NCBI GenBank assembly: GCA_022750155.1
Contig: JAKIWG010000006.1
Span: 1-64,000, forward strand
Source: Thermoplasmata archaeon
GTDB taxonomy: Archaea > Thermoplasmatota > Thermoplasmata > Lutacidiplasmatales > UBA184
Reading direction: 5' to 3'
DNA length: 64,000 nt
The stretch's first letter is position 1, and the number at the start of each line of letters is the position of its first letter. A model generated the notes under the pieces. The model did no database searches, was not told where the DNA came from, and saw nothing but the letters and a program-made list of their open reading frames with translations. Shown piece after piece: positions 10,533 through 18,548 of this stretch. The position numbers and the translations under genes are program-made.

Positions 10533-12773
10533 GTGGCCATGCATCGATTCCGGAGCGTTCACGCGAGAGCCAGCCGGCGACTGGGCGAGCTCGCCGCGAT
10601 CCTGATCGCGGCGGCGGCGGCCGGTGGGTTCGCGCTCCTGCCTTCCGGAACTCCCCCCACCGCAGGGGCGGCCCGTGTCGACCCCGGAGCCACCGGCACC
10701 GCCTCCAGTCTCGCGATGGCGATCTCGCCCGGCTCGTGGACGATGATGGCGTCGACGTCGGCCCAGTTCTCCGTGGCCATCGTCGGGGCCCCGTCGGATT
10801 GTTCCGTCGCCGCCCTGAGCCCGACCTGGGGCCTTCCCGGGAACGCGGCGATCGACGGCTTCCTCAACCGGAGCGCCGGCCCCTCGGTGACGTTCACCGC
10901 CTTCGAGTCGGCGGCGGGCGGGCTCGTGGAACTCACCGTCGAGGGGTCGGTGGTGCTCGACTGCGCGGGGACCGAAGAGAGCGACTGGGCCGGCGGGAGC
11001 GCGTCGCTGACGATCGTCCCCACGGCCAGCCTCGCCGGCCCGTTCGCCACCCCCGACCCCGCTACGCCCGGTGCGCCCGTCCTCCTCAGCTGGCGTCTCG
11101 CCGGCGGACTCCCGCCGTACGAAGTGTCGGTCGCGTTCGGCGACGGCGCGCTCTCCACGTTCACCCAGGAGGTCTCCGGGCCCGGCGAGGTCGTCCACCG
11201 CTTCGCCGCCGGTTCGTACCAGCCGACGCTCTCCATCTTGGATAGCGTAGGTCACGGGATCCGGGGAACCATCGCCTCGCCGATCCCGGTCTCTTACGGT
11301 CTCGCGGTGACGATCGAAGGCCCGGGTCCCGTCGTCGACCGGGACCGGGCCTTCACATTGGCCGCGAACGTCACGGGCGGGCTGCCCCCATACAGCCTCC
11401 AATGGAAGGGCATCGGGGCGCCGTTCCTCGGGAGCACGTGGGGGCTCGCGATCCCGCGTCTGGGCACGTTCAACGCGACGCTCGACGTGACCGACCTGGA
11501 GGGAAACTACGCCCAGGTCTCGCTGAACCTCCACGTCGTCGCGCCCCCGTCCGTCAATGTGAGCGTGCCGGCCGCCGGGTGCGACGCCGGCGTCGCCTTC
11601 CCCGTCGTCTTCAACGTCTCGGGGGGTGCCGGACCGCTTCGGCTCTCGTGGGGGGTGACCCCGTCGGGGCCGAACGGGACGGCCACGCTCCCGTCGGACG
11701 GCGTGTTCCTCGAACCCGCCACCGCGGCGCTCGCGGGAGCGGCATGGATCTCCGCGTCCCTCGTGGACGCCCTCGGGTCCAACGAGTCGGTCCAATCGCC
11801 GCTCGCCCCCGTCCACCCCCTGCCGTCCACCCGGGTCTCGGTCTCGCCCGATACCGGCGAACCCGGGCAGGTGATCCGCCTGACGGCGGTGGTGACCGGC
11901 GGCACCCCGCCGTTCCGGTGGTCGATCCTCCCGTCGGGCCCCGTCGGGTCCCTCACCGCGGACTCCGGCCTGCTCGGGGCCGAGGGGACCGTGAGCTGGT
12001 CGGGCACCCTCGGCTCGACCGGGAACCTCTCGCTGCTCGCGATGGTCCTCGATGCCAACGGCATCGAGACCTCGGCCAACGGTTCGGTGCGGAGCCTCCC
12101 CGGGCTGCGTCCGGTCGTCGCCATCGCGACCCCGGCCCCCACCCCGGGAACCTCCGTCATCGTGGGCGGACTGCTGGACGGGGGCGTTCCCCCCTACCTC
12201 TACGGATGGTCGACCTCCGACGGGGAGTCGGCGGTAGGCAACCGCACCACCCCGGGACCGGTGACCTTCACCGCAACGCCCCGCGCCGCCGGCTACCTGA
12301 CGGTGACCCTGTGGATCTCGGACGCGCTGGGGGCGGAAGCGAACATCACGACCCAGGTCCTGGTCTCGGTTTCGGGTACGGCGCCGACCCCCGCGCTCCC
12401 CGCCGCCGGGGGCGGTGCGGCTCCGCCGTCCTGGCTCTGGGTCGCGGCCGGGCTGCTCGTGGTGGGCGGAGCATTCCTCGGGTGGAAGTTTCGTCGGCCC
12501 CCCGGCCGCTCGCCCCCTCCCCCGTCGCCGTCGGGGAGTGTCGGGATGGGGGTCGTCCGACGCCTATTGCAGGAGTCCGGCGAGCTCGACCGCGAGACCC
12601 TGAGCTTCCTCGCCGAAGAAGAGGGGATCCCCACCGAGGTGACCTCGGCGGCCGTCGAACGGTGGACGAGGGCGGGAAAGCTCCGAAGCGAAACCGGCAC
12701 CGAGGGTGAGACCCTCCTGCGGTGGGTGGGGTCGGTCGAGCCCATCTCCGCCGAGGGACGGGGTGCCCCATGA
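10533..12773 (+). CDS. Large PKD/Ig-like surface protein with C-terminal TM and cytoplasmic winged-helix-like domain
   Basis: Signal-like N-terminus, repeated 'GGxPPY/PF' PKD-type repeats, TM near C-terminus (WLWVAAGLLVVGGAFLGWKF), then ~65 aa helical HTH-like tail; ATGA overlap with next gene. Confidence 0.75.
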   Translation: MAMHRFRSVHARASRRLGELAAILIAAAAAGGFALLPSGTPPTAGAARVDPGATGTASSLAMAISPGSWTMMASTSAQFSVAIVGAPSDCSVAALSPTWGLPGNAAIDGFLNRSAGPSVTFTAFESAAGGLVELTVEGSVVLDCAGTEESDWAGGSASLTIVPTASLAGPFATPDPATPGAPVLLSWRLAGGLPPYEVSVAFGDGALSTFTQEVSGPGEVVHRFAAGSYQPTLSILDSVGHGIRGTIASPIPVSYGLAVTIEGPGPVVDRDRAFTLAANVTGGLPPYSLQWKGIGAPFLGSTWGLAIPRLGTFNATLDVTDLEGNYAQVSLNLHVVAPPSVNVSVPAAGCDAGVAFPVVFNVSGGAGPLRLSWGVTPSGPNGTATLPSDGVFLEPATAALAGAAWISASLVDALGSNESVQSPLAPVHPLPSTRVSVSPDTGEPGQVIRLTAVVTGGTPPFRWSILPSGPVGSLTADSGLLGAEGTVSWSGTLGSTGNLSLLAMVLDANGIETSANGSVRSLPGLRPVVAIATPAPTPGTSVIVGGLLDGGVPPYLYGWSTSDGESAVGNRTTPGPVTFTATPRAAGYLTVTLWISDALGAEANITTQVLVSVSGTAPTPALPAAGGGAAPPSWLWVAAGLLVVGGAFLGWKFRRPPGRSPPPPSPSGSVGMGVVRRLLQESGELDRETLSFLAEEEGIPTEVTSAAVERWTRAGKLRSETGTEGETLLRWVGSVEPISAEGRGAP

Positions 12774-13144
12774 ACGCGCCCTCGATCGCCTCCGCGACGA
12801 TCGCCCTCCTCCTCCCCGCAGTCCTCCTGCTCGGGTCGCTCGCGGTCCCGGTTCCGGGGGCGTTCGTCTCCGCGCACCCGGTGGTCACGGCCACCGACCA
12901 GGGGGCCGTCAATAATTTTTCCGCGGCCCTCCAGCGTATCGTCACCCTCCTCGGTCTCTCCGGCAGTGCGCTGCTCGCCATCGTCTGGGCCCGCGTCGCT
13001 CTCAGCTGGTTCTCCAACGACCTATCGAAGAAGATCCAGGCGAAGGACCGGGCCCGGGACGCCCTGGTCGGGACGCTGCTGTTCACGGCGGCGTTCACCG
13101 GGCTCGCCTGGGGTCTCGCGCGCTGGGTCCTCACCGGGAGCTGA
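12770..13144 (+). CDS. Small signal-peptide plus two-TM protein, candidate VirB2/CedA1-like pilin
   Basis: Signal sequence, hydrophobic helix, basic loop SNDLSKKIQAKDRARDA, second hydrophobic helix: VirB2/TraA/CedA1 topology; ATG overlaps upstream TGA. Confidence 0.65.
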   Translation: MNAPSIASATIALLLPAVLLLGSLAVPVPGAFVSAHPVVTATDQGAVNNFSAALQRIVTLLGLSGSALLAIVWARVALSWFSNDLSKKIQAKDRARDALVGTLLFTAAFTGLAWGLARWVLTGS

Positions 13145-13156
13145 CCGGGCGCATCC

Positions 13157-14290
13157 ATGGTCGGTTGGGGCAGCCCGGTCCGCGCGATCCTCTTCGCCCT
13201 GTTCGGCGCGCTGACCGGGGCGATCGCCGCGGTCACCGGTCCGACCTATGACGGACTGCTGGTGCCCGAACTTTCCGCCTCGGCCCTCTATCCGCCGCTC
13301 CCTCCCACTCCGGGCGCTCCCCCGACGTTCCTCACCGAGGCCGCTTCGTTCAGCACCTATCTGGTGGGGCAACTCGTGGACCCGGCCGTCGCCCTCGTGG
13401 CGTTCGGCGTGGGATTGGTCTACCTCGCCCGGGTCCTGATGCCGAAGCTCGGGGCGGGGATCGATTCCCTCGTTCCCCGATTGATCGTAGCCGTGATCGT
13501 CGCCAACTTCTCCGTGCCGATCGCCGGCGCACTGCTCGGGATCGCCGGCGCCACATACCCGGTCGTCGCGGGGTTCGACGGGGGAGCGTGGCAGCATTGG
13601 CAGAATCTCAACGGCTACGCCGGCGTCGGGTTCTCCTGGGACAACGGGGTTCTCGCCCTGGTGATCTCCTTCGCCCTCTTCTCGCTCGTGCTGATCCTCG
13701 CGGCCGCGGTGGCCCTTCGGGATGCGCTCCTCGGCGTGCTCCTCGTCGTCCTGCCCGTCCTCACGCTGCTCTGGCCGATCCCGACGCTGGCCCCCCTCGC
13801 CCGCCGGGCCTGGATTCTGTTCGGCGAGCTCGCGTTCCTCCCGTGCCTCGTCGTCATCCCGCTCGAGCTGGCCGTCGGTTCACCGAACATCCTCCTGCTC
13901 CTCGGCTACCTGACCGTCGCCGTCTCGGCACCCTCCCTTTTGTCGCTCGCCGGGGGCCAGCTCACGTCGGTGGGGTTTCCCTCCGGAGGGAGCGCCCTCA
14001 CCGGAGGGATCCAGCGCGGCCTCGCGGCGGGCTCGTCGAGCGTCAACGGATTCCTGCGGCCCCTCGCCAGCGCCCGCGCGCTCCAACGACCGGCCCAGTT
14101 GCTCCAGGGGGTGGGCACCGCGGGAGCCTCGGCCGCGCTCCCCGCGACGATCCCGATCCTCGCGGCCGACGTGCTCGGCCGGAGCACGGGGCATCTCCTG
14201 CACCACCTGCCCGGCGCCGTCCAGGGTCTCCGGGAGCGGGCGACCGGCTACCGACCGTGGGCGACCGGGATCCGGGGGGATGACCCGTGA
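13157..14290 (+). CDS. Polytopic membrane protein, candidate VirB6/CedA-like channel component
   Basis: Multiple long hydrophobic segments over 377 aa followed by a hydrophilic tail; operon position between VirB2-like and VirB4-like genes. Confidence 0.65.
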   Translation: MVGWGSPVRAILFALFGALTGAIAAVTGPTYDGLLVPELSASALYPPLPPTPGAPPTFLTEAASFSTYLVGQLVDPAVALVAFGVGLVYLARVLMPKLGAGIDSLVPRLIVAVIVANFSVPIAGALLGIAGATYPVVAGFDGGAWQHWQNLNGYAGVGFSWDNGVLALVISFALFSLVLILAAAVALRDALLGVLLVVLPVLTLLWPIPTLAPLARRAWILFGELAFLPCLVVIPLELAVGSPNILLLLGYLTVAVSAPSLLSLAGGQLTSVGFPSGGSALTGGIQRGLAAGSSSVNGFLRPLASARALQRPAQLLQGVGTAGASAALPATIPILAADVLGRSTGHLLHHLPGAVQGLRERATGYRPWATGIRGDDP

Positions 14291-15063
14291 CCGCCGATCG
14301 TGGGAGACCTCTCGTCGTCGCGCTCCCGGAACCGACGGGACGCCCGCTACGGCTCGGCCCGTTTCCCTCCGCGCGCGGCGCGCTCAAGTTCGTCACCTAC
14401 GCGGCCGTCGGGGGGGTCGTGGCGACCCTGCTCGGGCCGCTCGCATGGGTTCCGTTCGTCGCGGGAGGGTTCGTGTTCGGCTCGTACCAGCCCGAGGGTC
14501 GGGCCCTCGACCGAAGGTTCGCCGATTATTGCCGATGGCAGTGGCGCTCCCGGGGCGCAGGGGCTCCGCCGCCGGAGGCTCAGGTCCGCGGCGGGACGAT
14601 CCGGGTCGCCGGGGGGCGATTCCTGGCGGTCCTCGCCACGGGGGGCGTCCCGGTCGCGTTTCTTCCCCCGGACGACGCGCGCCGGCGGTTCGAGCACTAC
14701 CGTGCGATCCTGCGCTCGGTGGACGAGGGGCTCTTCCTCCGCGTGGGGGTCGAACCCCTCTCGCACCACCCGTTCCTGGGTCGGCGGGCCGCAGGATCGA
14801 CCCCGGCCGAGGGGGCCGCGTTCGCCGGCTACGACGAGCTCGTGCGGCTGCTCTGCCGGCGGCGATCCATCCGACGCGTGGATGTCTACCTGTTCGGCCG
14901 GTCCCACGCGCCGACGGCCCTGCCGAAGCTCGAGGCCCAGGTCTCGGCGGTCCGAAAGGGACTGGAGGAGATGGGGGTCGTCGCCCGAAGGCTTCGGGGG
15001 CGCGAGCTCTCCCACGCCGTCGCACGGGGCGGATTCCACCCGGTGCTCGAGGGGCCGAAGTGA
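14287..15063 (+). CDS. N-terminal 2-TM protein with C-terminal soluble domain (PrgI/VirB3- or VirB4-N-like candidate)
   Basis: Hydrophobic hairpin ALKFVTYAAVGGVVATLLGPLAWVPFVAGGFVFGSY then ~190 aa alpha/beta domain; ATGA overlap with upstream gene. Confidence 0.6.
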   Translation: MTADRGRPLVVALPEPTGRPLRLGPFPSARGALKFVTYAAVGGVVATLLGPLAWVPFVAGGFVFGSYQPEGRALDRRFADYCRWQWRSRGAGAPPPEAQVRGGTIRVAGGRFLAVLATGGVPVAFLPPDDARRRFEHYRAILRSVDEGLFLRVGVEPLSHHPFLGRRAAGSTPAEGAAFAGYDELVRLLCRRRSIRRVDVYLFGRSHAPTALPKLEAQVSAVRKGLEEMGVVARRLRGRELSHAVARGGFHPVLEGPK

Positions 15064-15413
15064 CCGCGACCCGCACGTTCTCGGCGGAGGTCGAGCCGCT
15101 CACGACGAGCGCGGGGTTTGCCGTGCTCGCCGGGTTCCTCTCGACCGTCGACCCGTACTTCACCGGGCTCGCCCTGGTGCTGGCGGCGTTCACCGCGAGC
15201 CTGTGGGTCGCGCGCGTCGTGCCGGCGGGAGGGGGACGCGGTTCCCTCCGCCGGAATCCGACCCTGGCGGCCGGCGTCGGCCTCCTCCTCGTCACCTGGG
15301 GGTCGGTCCTGGGCGAGGCCCGGTGGATCGCCGGGTGGGCGGGCCTCTGCCTCGGCGCATCGAGCGGCCTCCTCTGGTGGGCCGCCCGTCGGCTCCCCCC
15401 GGGGTCGCGATGA
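15060..15413 (+). CDS. Small multi-TM protein (VirB3-like candidate)
   Basis: 117 aa with 3-4 hydrophobic segments; GTGA overlap upstream and ATGA overlap with the ATPase gene. Confidence 0.6.
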   Translation: MTATRTFSAEVEPLTTSAGFAVLAGFLSTVDPYFTGLALVLAAFTASLWVARVVPAGGGRGSLRRNPTLAAGVGLLLVTWGSVLGEARWIAGWAGLCLGASSGLLWWAARRLPPGSR

Positions 15414-17107
15414 CCACCCGGTCCCGGAAGGGGGAAGTCGTGGAGGAGGGGGCGGGATGGCTCCGCCGGGGCGCCCGGTTCGACGCCCCGCTGCTGGTCC
15501 AGACGCTGCCGAGCGAGGTCCCCTTCGGGTTCCTCGGCCGGGCTCTCCCCACATCCGCTCCCCTCGAGCTTCGGATGCAACTCCACCGGATCGATGCCCA
15601 CGCGGCCATCGAGATGCTCCACTCGGCCCACGCCGTCGCCGAGGCGGAGCTCGCGACCGGCGAGGGAGCGAGCGGTCGAAGGCCCCCGCAACTCGCCCGC
15701 GAATCCGAGAGCGCCGAGGAGCTCGGGCGGCGCGTGGCGGCCCGCGAGCAGGAGCTCTGGCGGGTGGGGATCGGCCTGCATGCCCTCGGGCAGCAGCGCC
15801 GCCGGGCGGAAAGATTCCGCTCCGAACTGGCCCGTCGGCTGTCGGTGCTCGGGTTCCGGACCCGGGTCCCGGAGTACGAGAGCGCCTCGGCGCTCGCCCC
15901 TCCCGACCTTACCGGCCAGGAGGCCCGGCCCTCGGGGTACTGGCACACGCTCCATACCGATGGGGTCGCCGCGTTCTTCCCGTTCGTCGACGAGACGATC
16001 GCCGAACCCGGAGGGGTGCTCGTGGGCCTGCTCCTCGAGGACGCGTCGCCGGTGTTCCTCGACCGCTGGAGGCACGCGAGCCATTCGTGGGGGATCTTCG
16101 GGACGACCGGATCCGGAAAGTCGTTCGCCACCGCGCTCACGGTCACCCGCAGCCGATGGCTCCGGCCCGAGCTCGAGGTGTTCATCCTCGACCCCCTGGG
16201 GGAGTTCGGGGGGTTCGCGAGGGCGCTCGGAGGGAGCGTGCTCACGGTCGGAGCCGGGAGCGACGTCCGATGGAACCCGCTCGATCCGGCCAGCACGGGG
16301 GGGGACCGGGCCGAGAAGGCCGCCCGGGTCGGGGCGCTCCTGCGGACGCTCTTCCCGAGCCTCGCCGACGAGGAGGTCGCGGCCCTCGATGGGGCGGTGA
16401 GCCGGCTGTTCCGTTCCGGGCCGGAGGTGCCCGTGCTCTCGGACCTCGCCCGGGCCCTGAAGGAGGGGGGCTCCCCCCCCGACCGGCTTCTCGGCCTGTT
16501 CGACATCTTCACCGACGGTTCGCTGAGCTACCTGGACGGTCCCACCACGGCGAGCTGGGGTCGCTCGCCGGTCAGCATCGACCTCTCCGGGGTCTCCGAC
16601 GCCCACCGTCCGTTCCACCTGGCGTACCTGTTCGATGCGGTCTACGGACGCATCCGCGCTACGAACGGACCGAAGCTGCTCGTCGTCGACGAGGCCCACC
16701 TGCTGGCCGCCCATCCGGCGACCTCGGCCTACTTCGACCGGCTCGTCCGGCACGTTCGTCATTTCGGTGCGGGAGTGGTGGTCCTGAGCCAGAATCCGGA
16801 CGACTTCCTCTCCCACGAATCCGGTCGCTCCCTGCTGAGGAACCTCCGGGCGACGGTGCTCCTGAGGCTCCCGCACGTCTCCCCGGAATGCCGCGAGTTC
16901 TTCGGGCTGACCGACGCGGAATCCGAGTGGCTCCCCCGGGCGCGGCTCCCGAGGGAGGCCGGCTACTCCGAAGGGCTGCTCCGGTTCGGGGAGGCCCACC
17001 TGCCGATCGCGCTCGTCGCGTCGACGCCCGAGTACGAGTTCCTCACCCGCGCCCTCGGATCCCCCTCCCCCGTTCCCGCGGCGCCCGTCGACCCCGGGGG
17101 CCGATAG
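15410..17107 (+). CDS. VirB4/HerA-type conjugation/DNA-transfer ATPase (CedB-like)
   Basis: Walker A GIFGTTGSGKSFATALTV, VFILDPLGEFGG, Walker B KLLVVDEAHLLAAHP, sensor-like GAGVVVLSQNPDDFL. Confidence 0.85.
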   Translation: MTTRSRKGEVVEEGAGWLRRGARFDAPLLVQTLPSEVPFGFLGRALPTSAPLELRMQLHRIDAHAAIEMLHSAHAVAEAELATGEGASGRRPPQLARESESAEELGRRVAAREQELWRVGIGLHALGQQRRRAERFRSELARRLSVLGFRTRVPEYESASALAPPDLTGQEARPSGYWHTLHTDGVAAFFPFVDETIAEPGGVLVGLLLEDASPVFLDRWRHASHSWGIFGTTGSGKSFATALTVTRSRWLRPELEVFILDPLGEFGGFARALGGSVLTVGAGSDVRWNPLDPASTGGDRAEKAARVGALLRTLFPSLADEEVAALDGAVSRLFRSGPEVPVLSDLARALKEGGSPPDRLLGLFDIFTDGSLSYLDGPTTASWGRSPVSIDLSGVSDAHRPFHLAYLFDAVYGRIRATNGPKLLVVDEAHLLAAHPATSAYFDRLVRHVRHFGAGVVVLSQNPDDFLSHESGRSLLRNLRATVLLRLPHVSPECREFFGLTDAESEWLPRARLPREAGYSEGLLRFGEAHLPIALVASTPEYEFLTRALGSPSPVPAAPVDPGGR

Positions 17108-17128
17108 GATTTCGCTTCGAGCGTCTCC

Positions 17129-17136
17129 CTATATAC
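17129..17136 (+). promoter_or_regulatory. TATA-box-like element (ctatatac) about 25 nt upstream of the GTG at 17160
   Basis: AT-rich octamer in a GC-rich context at archaeal promoter spacing; predicts a near-leaderless mRNA. Confidence 0.5.
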
Positions 17137-17159
17137 GGGCCGAGCGCCGACTCGCCCCC

Positions 17160-17729
17160 GTGCCGCAGGACGAGGCGTCGGCCGACCGGCCTCCCCGACG
17201 CCGCGAATCCTGGAGCCTGACGACCCTTGTCGAGGAGGTCGCCGGGCGGCCGATCACCGAATTCCAGGAACCGGGACGCCCGGTCCATCCCTACATCCAG
17301 GTGAAGTTCCCCCCGAACGCGCCGGCCCGGTCGGCACGCCCCGGCTCTTCCCCGGGGTCCGGGTACGACGCCCCGTCCCCGGTGCCGGAGGAGGAAGAGG
17401 GAGGCCCGGTCGGCCGCGTATTCCCGCCGCTCACCGGCGCCACCGGTCGCGCCTTGCACGGCCCCGACCAGGAGCACCATGCGCCCACGTTGCGCTCGGT
17501 GACCTCTGGCTCGGGGAACGGTGGTCCGGGCGCCCCCTCGCACCCCCCGGGCCCCTCCCGACGGCCCGAGCGGATCTACCTTCACTACCTGCTGCTCCAC
17601 CTCGACCGGTTGAGCGGCCCGGCGCTGAGGTACCTCAAGCTCGCCGTCGACGAGGAGGTCTCGCATCGGGACGCGCCGCCGGAGGCCACCCCGCCGACCG
17701 AGACATCGTCTCCTCCCGAACGCGCCTGA
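17160..17729 (+). CDS. Hypothetical protein with disordered Pro/Ser/Gly-rich middle and helical C-terminus
   Basis: GTG start behind TATA-like box, ORF extends to 17729; no family recognised. Confidence 0.5.
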   Translation: MPQDEASADRPPRRRESWSLTTLVEEVAGRPITEFQEPGRPVHPYIQVKFPPNAPARSARPGSSPGSGYDAPSPVPEEEEGGPVGRVFPPLTGATGRALHGPDQEHHAPTLRSVTSGSGNGGPGAPSHPPGPSRRPERIYLHYLLLHLDRLSGPALRYLKLAVDEEVSHRDAPPEATPPTETSSPPERA

Positions 17730-18459
17730 GCTCGGCGGCCCGTCCCGGGTCGAGCTCCACCCCGATCGCGTTCCGCCCGAGGCGCGTGGCGGCCCACAGG
17801 GTCGTGCCGGAACCCGCGAACGGGTCGAGCACCGTGTCCCCGGCCACCGAGAACATCCGGATCAATCGCTCGGGGATCTCCGGCGGGAACGCCCCAGAGC
17901 GGCCGTCGGCGGAACGCTGGGGGATCCCCCGGATGTCCCCCCACACCTGCGAGAACCAGCGGTCCCGTTCCGCCTTGGTGAACCGGCTATCGTAGCGTCC
18001 CGGATCTCCCCGGGGGAAGCGGCGGTTGCGCCCGCGTCGGAACAGCAGGATGAACTCGCAGTCGAGGGTCACGTACGCGTTCGGGGGCAGGAAACCCGAT
18101 CCGAGGAAGGCGTTCGGCCGGTTCGTCGGTTTCTTCCAGAGAACGTACGGGAGCGCTCGGAACCCCGCCGCCCGGCACGCGAGGGTCGCCTGCGCGTGAT
18201 TCGGCCAGAGTTGGAACTCTCCGTCGGAGGAGCGAAGGGCGTCTCCGATGTTCAGGGCGAAGATACCCCCCTCGATCAGGACCCGGTGGCACTCCTTCCA
18301 TGCCCGGCCCAGGAGCGAATGCATCGCCTCGTAGGAATGGGCCCCCTGCTCGGCGAACTGCCGGTCCCATTGGGGAATCATCGGGTACGGGGGAGAGGTG
18401 ACGACCAGCGCGACGGTGCCGTCGGCGACCGATCCCAGGTGTTCGGCCGACCCCTCCAC
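17635..18459 (-). CDS. DNA methyltransferase of the (N4-cytosine / N6-adenine) TSPPY type, no cognate restriction gene seen
   Basis: Motif IV ALVVTSPPYPM precedes motif I DTVLDPFAGSGTTLWAA: beta-type order. Confidence 0.88.
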   Translation of the reverse strand: MEGSAEHLGSVADGTVALVVTSPPYPMIPQWDRQFAEQGAHSYEAMHSLLGRAWKECHRVLIEGGIFALNIGDALRSSDGEFQLWPNHAQATLACRAAGFRALPYVLWKKPTNRPNAFLGSGFLPPNAYVTLDCEFILLFRRGRNRRFPRGDPGRYDSRFTKAERDRWFSQVWGDIRGIPQRSADGRSGAFPPEIPERLIRMFSVAGDTVLDPFAGSGTTLWAATRLGRNAIGVELDPGRAAELRRVREETMSRSAGWPPAARPDARPPRRRRA

Positions 18460-18548
18460 GATCTCGATGGATGGCCGGGCGAGCGTGGTCGTCGCCTCGG
18501 GGTCGCGAAGCGGTCGAGGGTTAATAGTCTGGGCCGCTCGACCGCCGC

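Noticed and set aside
14300-17220. Long ORFs 14300-17107 N-terminal half, 14393-16999 (-), 15118-17220 (+)
   Set aside because: Low-complexity Arg/Ser/Pro-rich shadow frames over the VirB4-like and neighbouring genes; only the C-terminal part of 14300-17107 is real (15410-17107)
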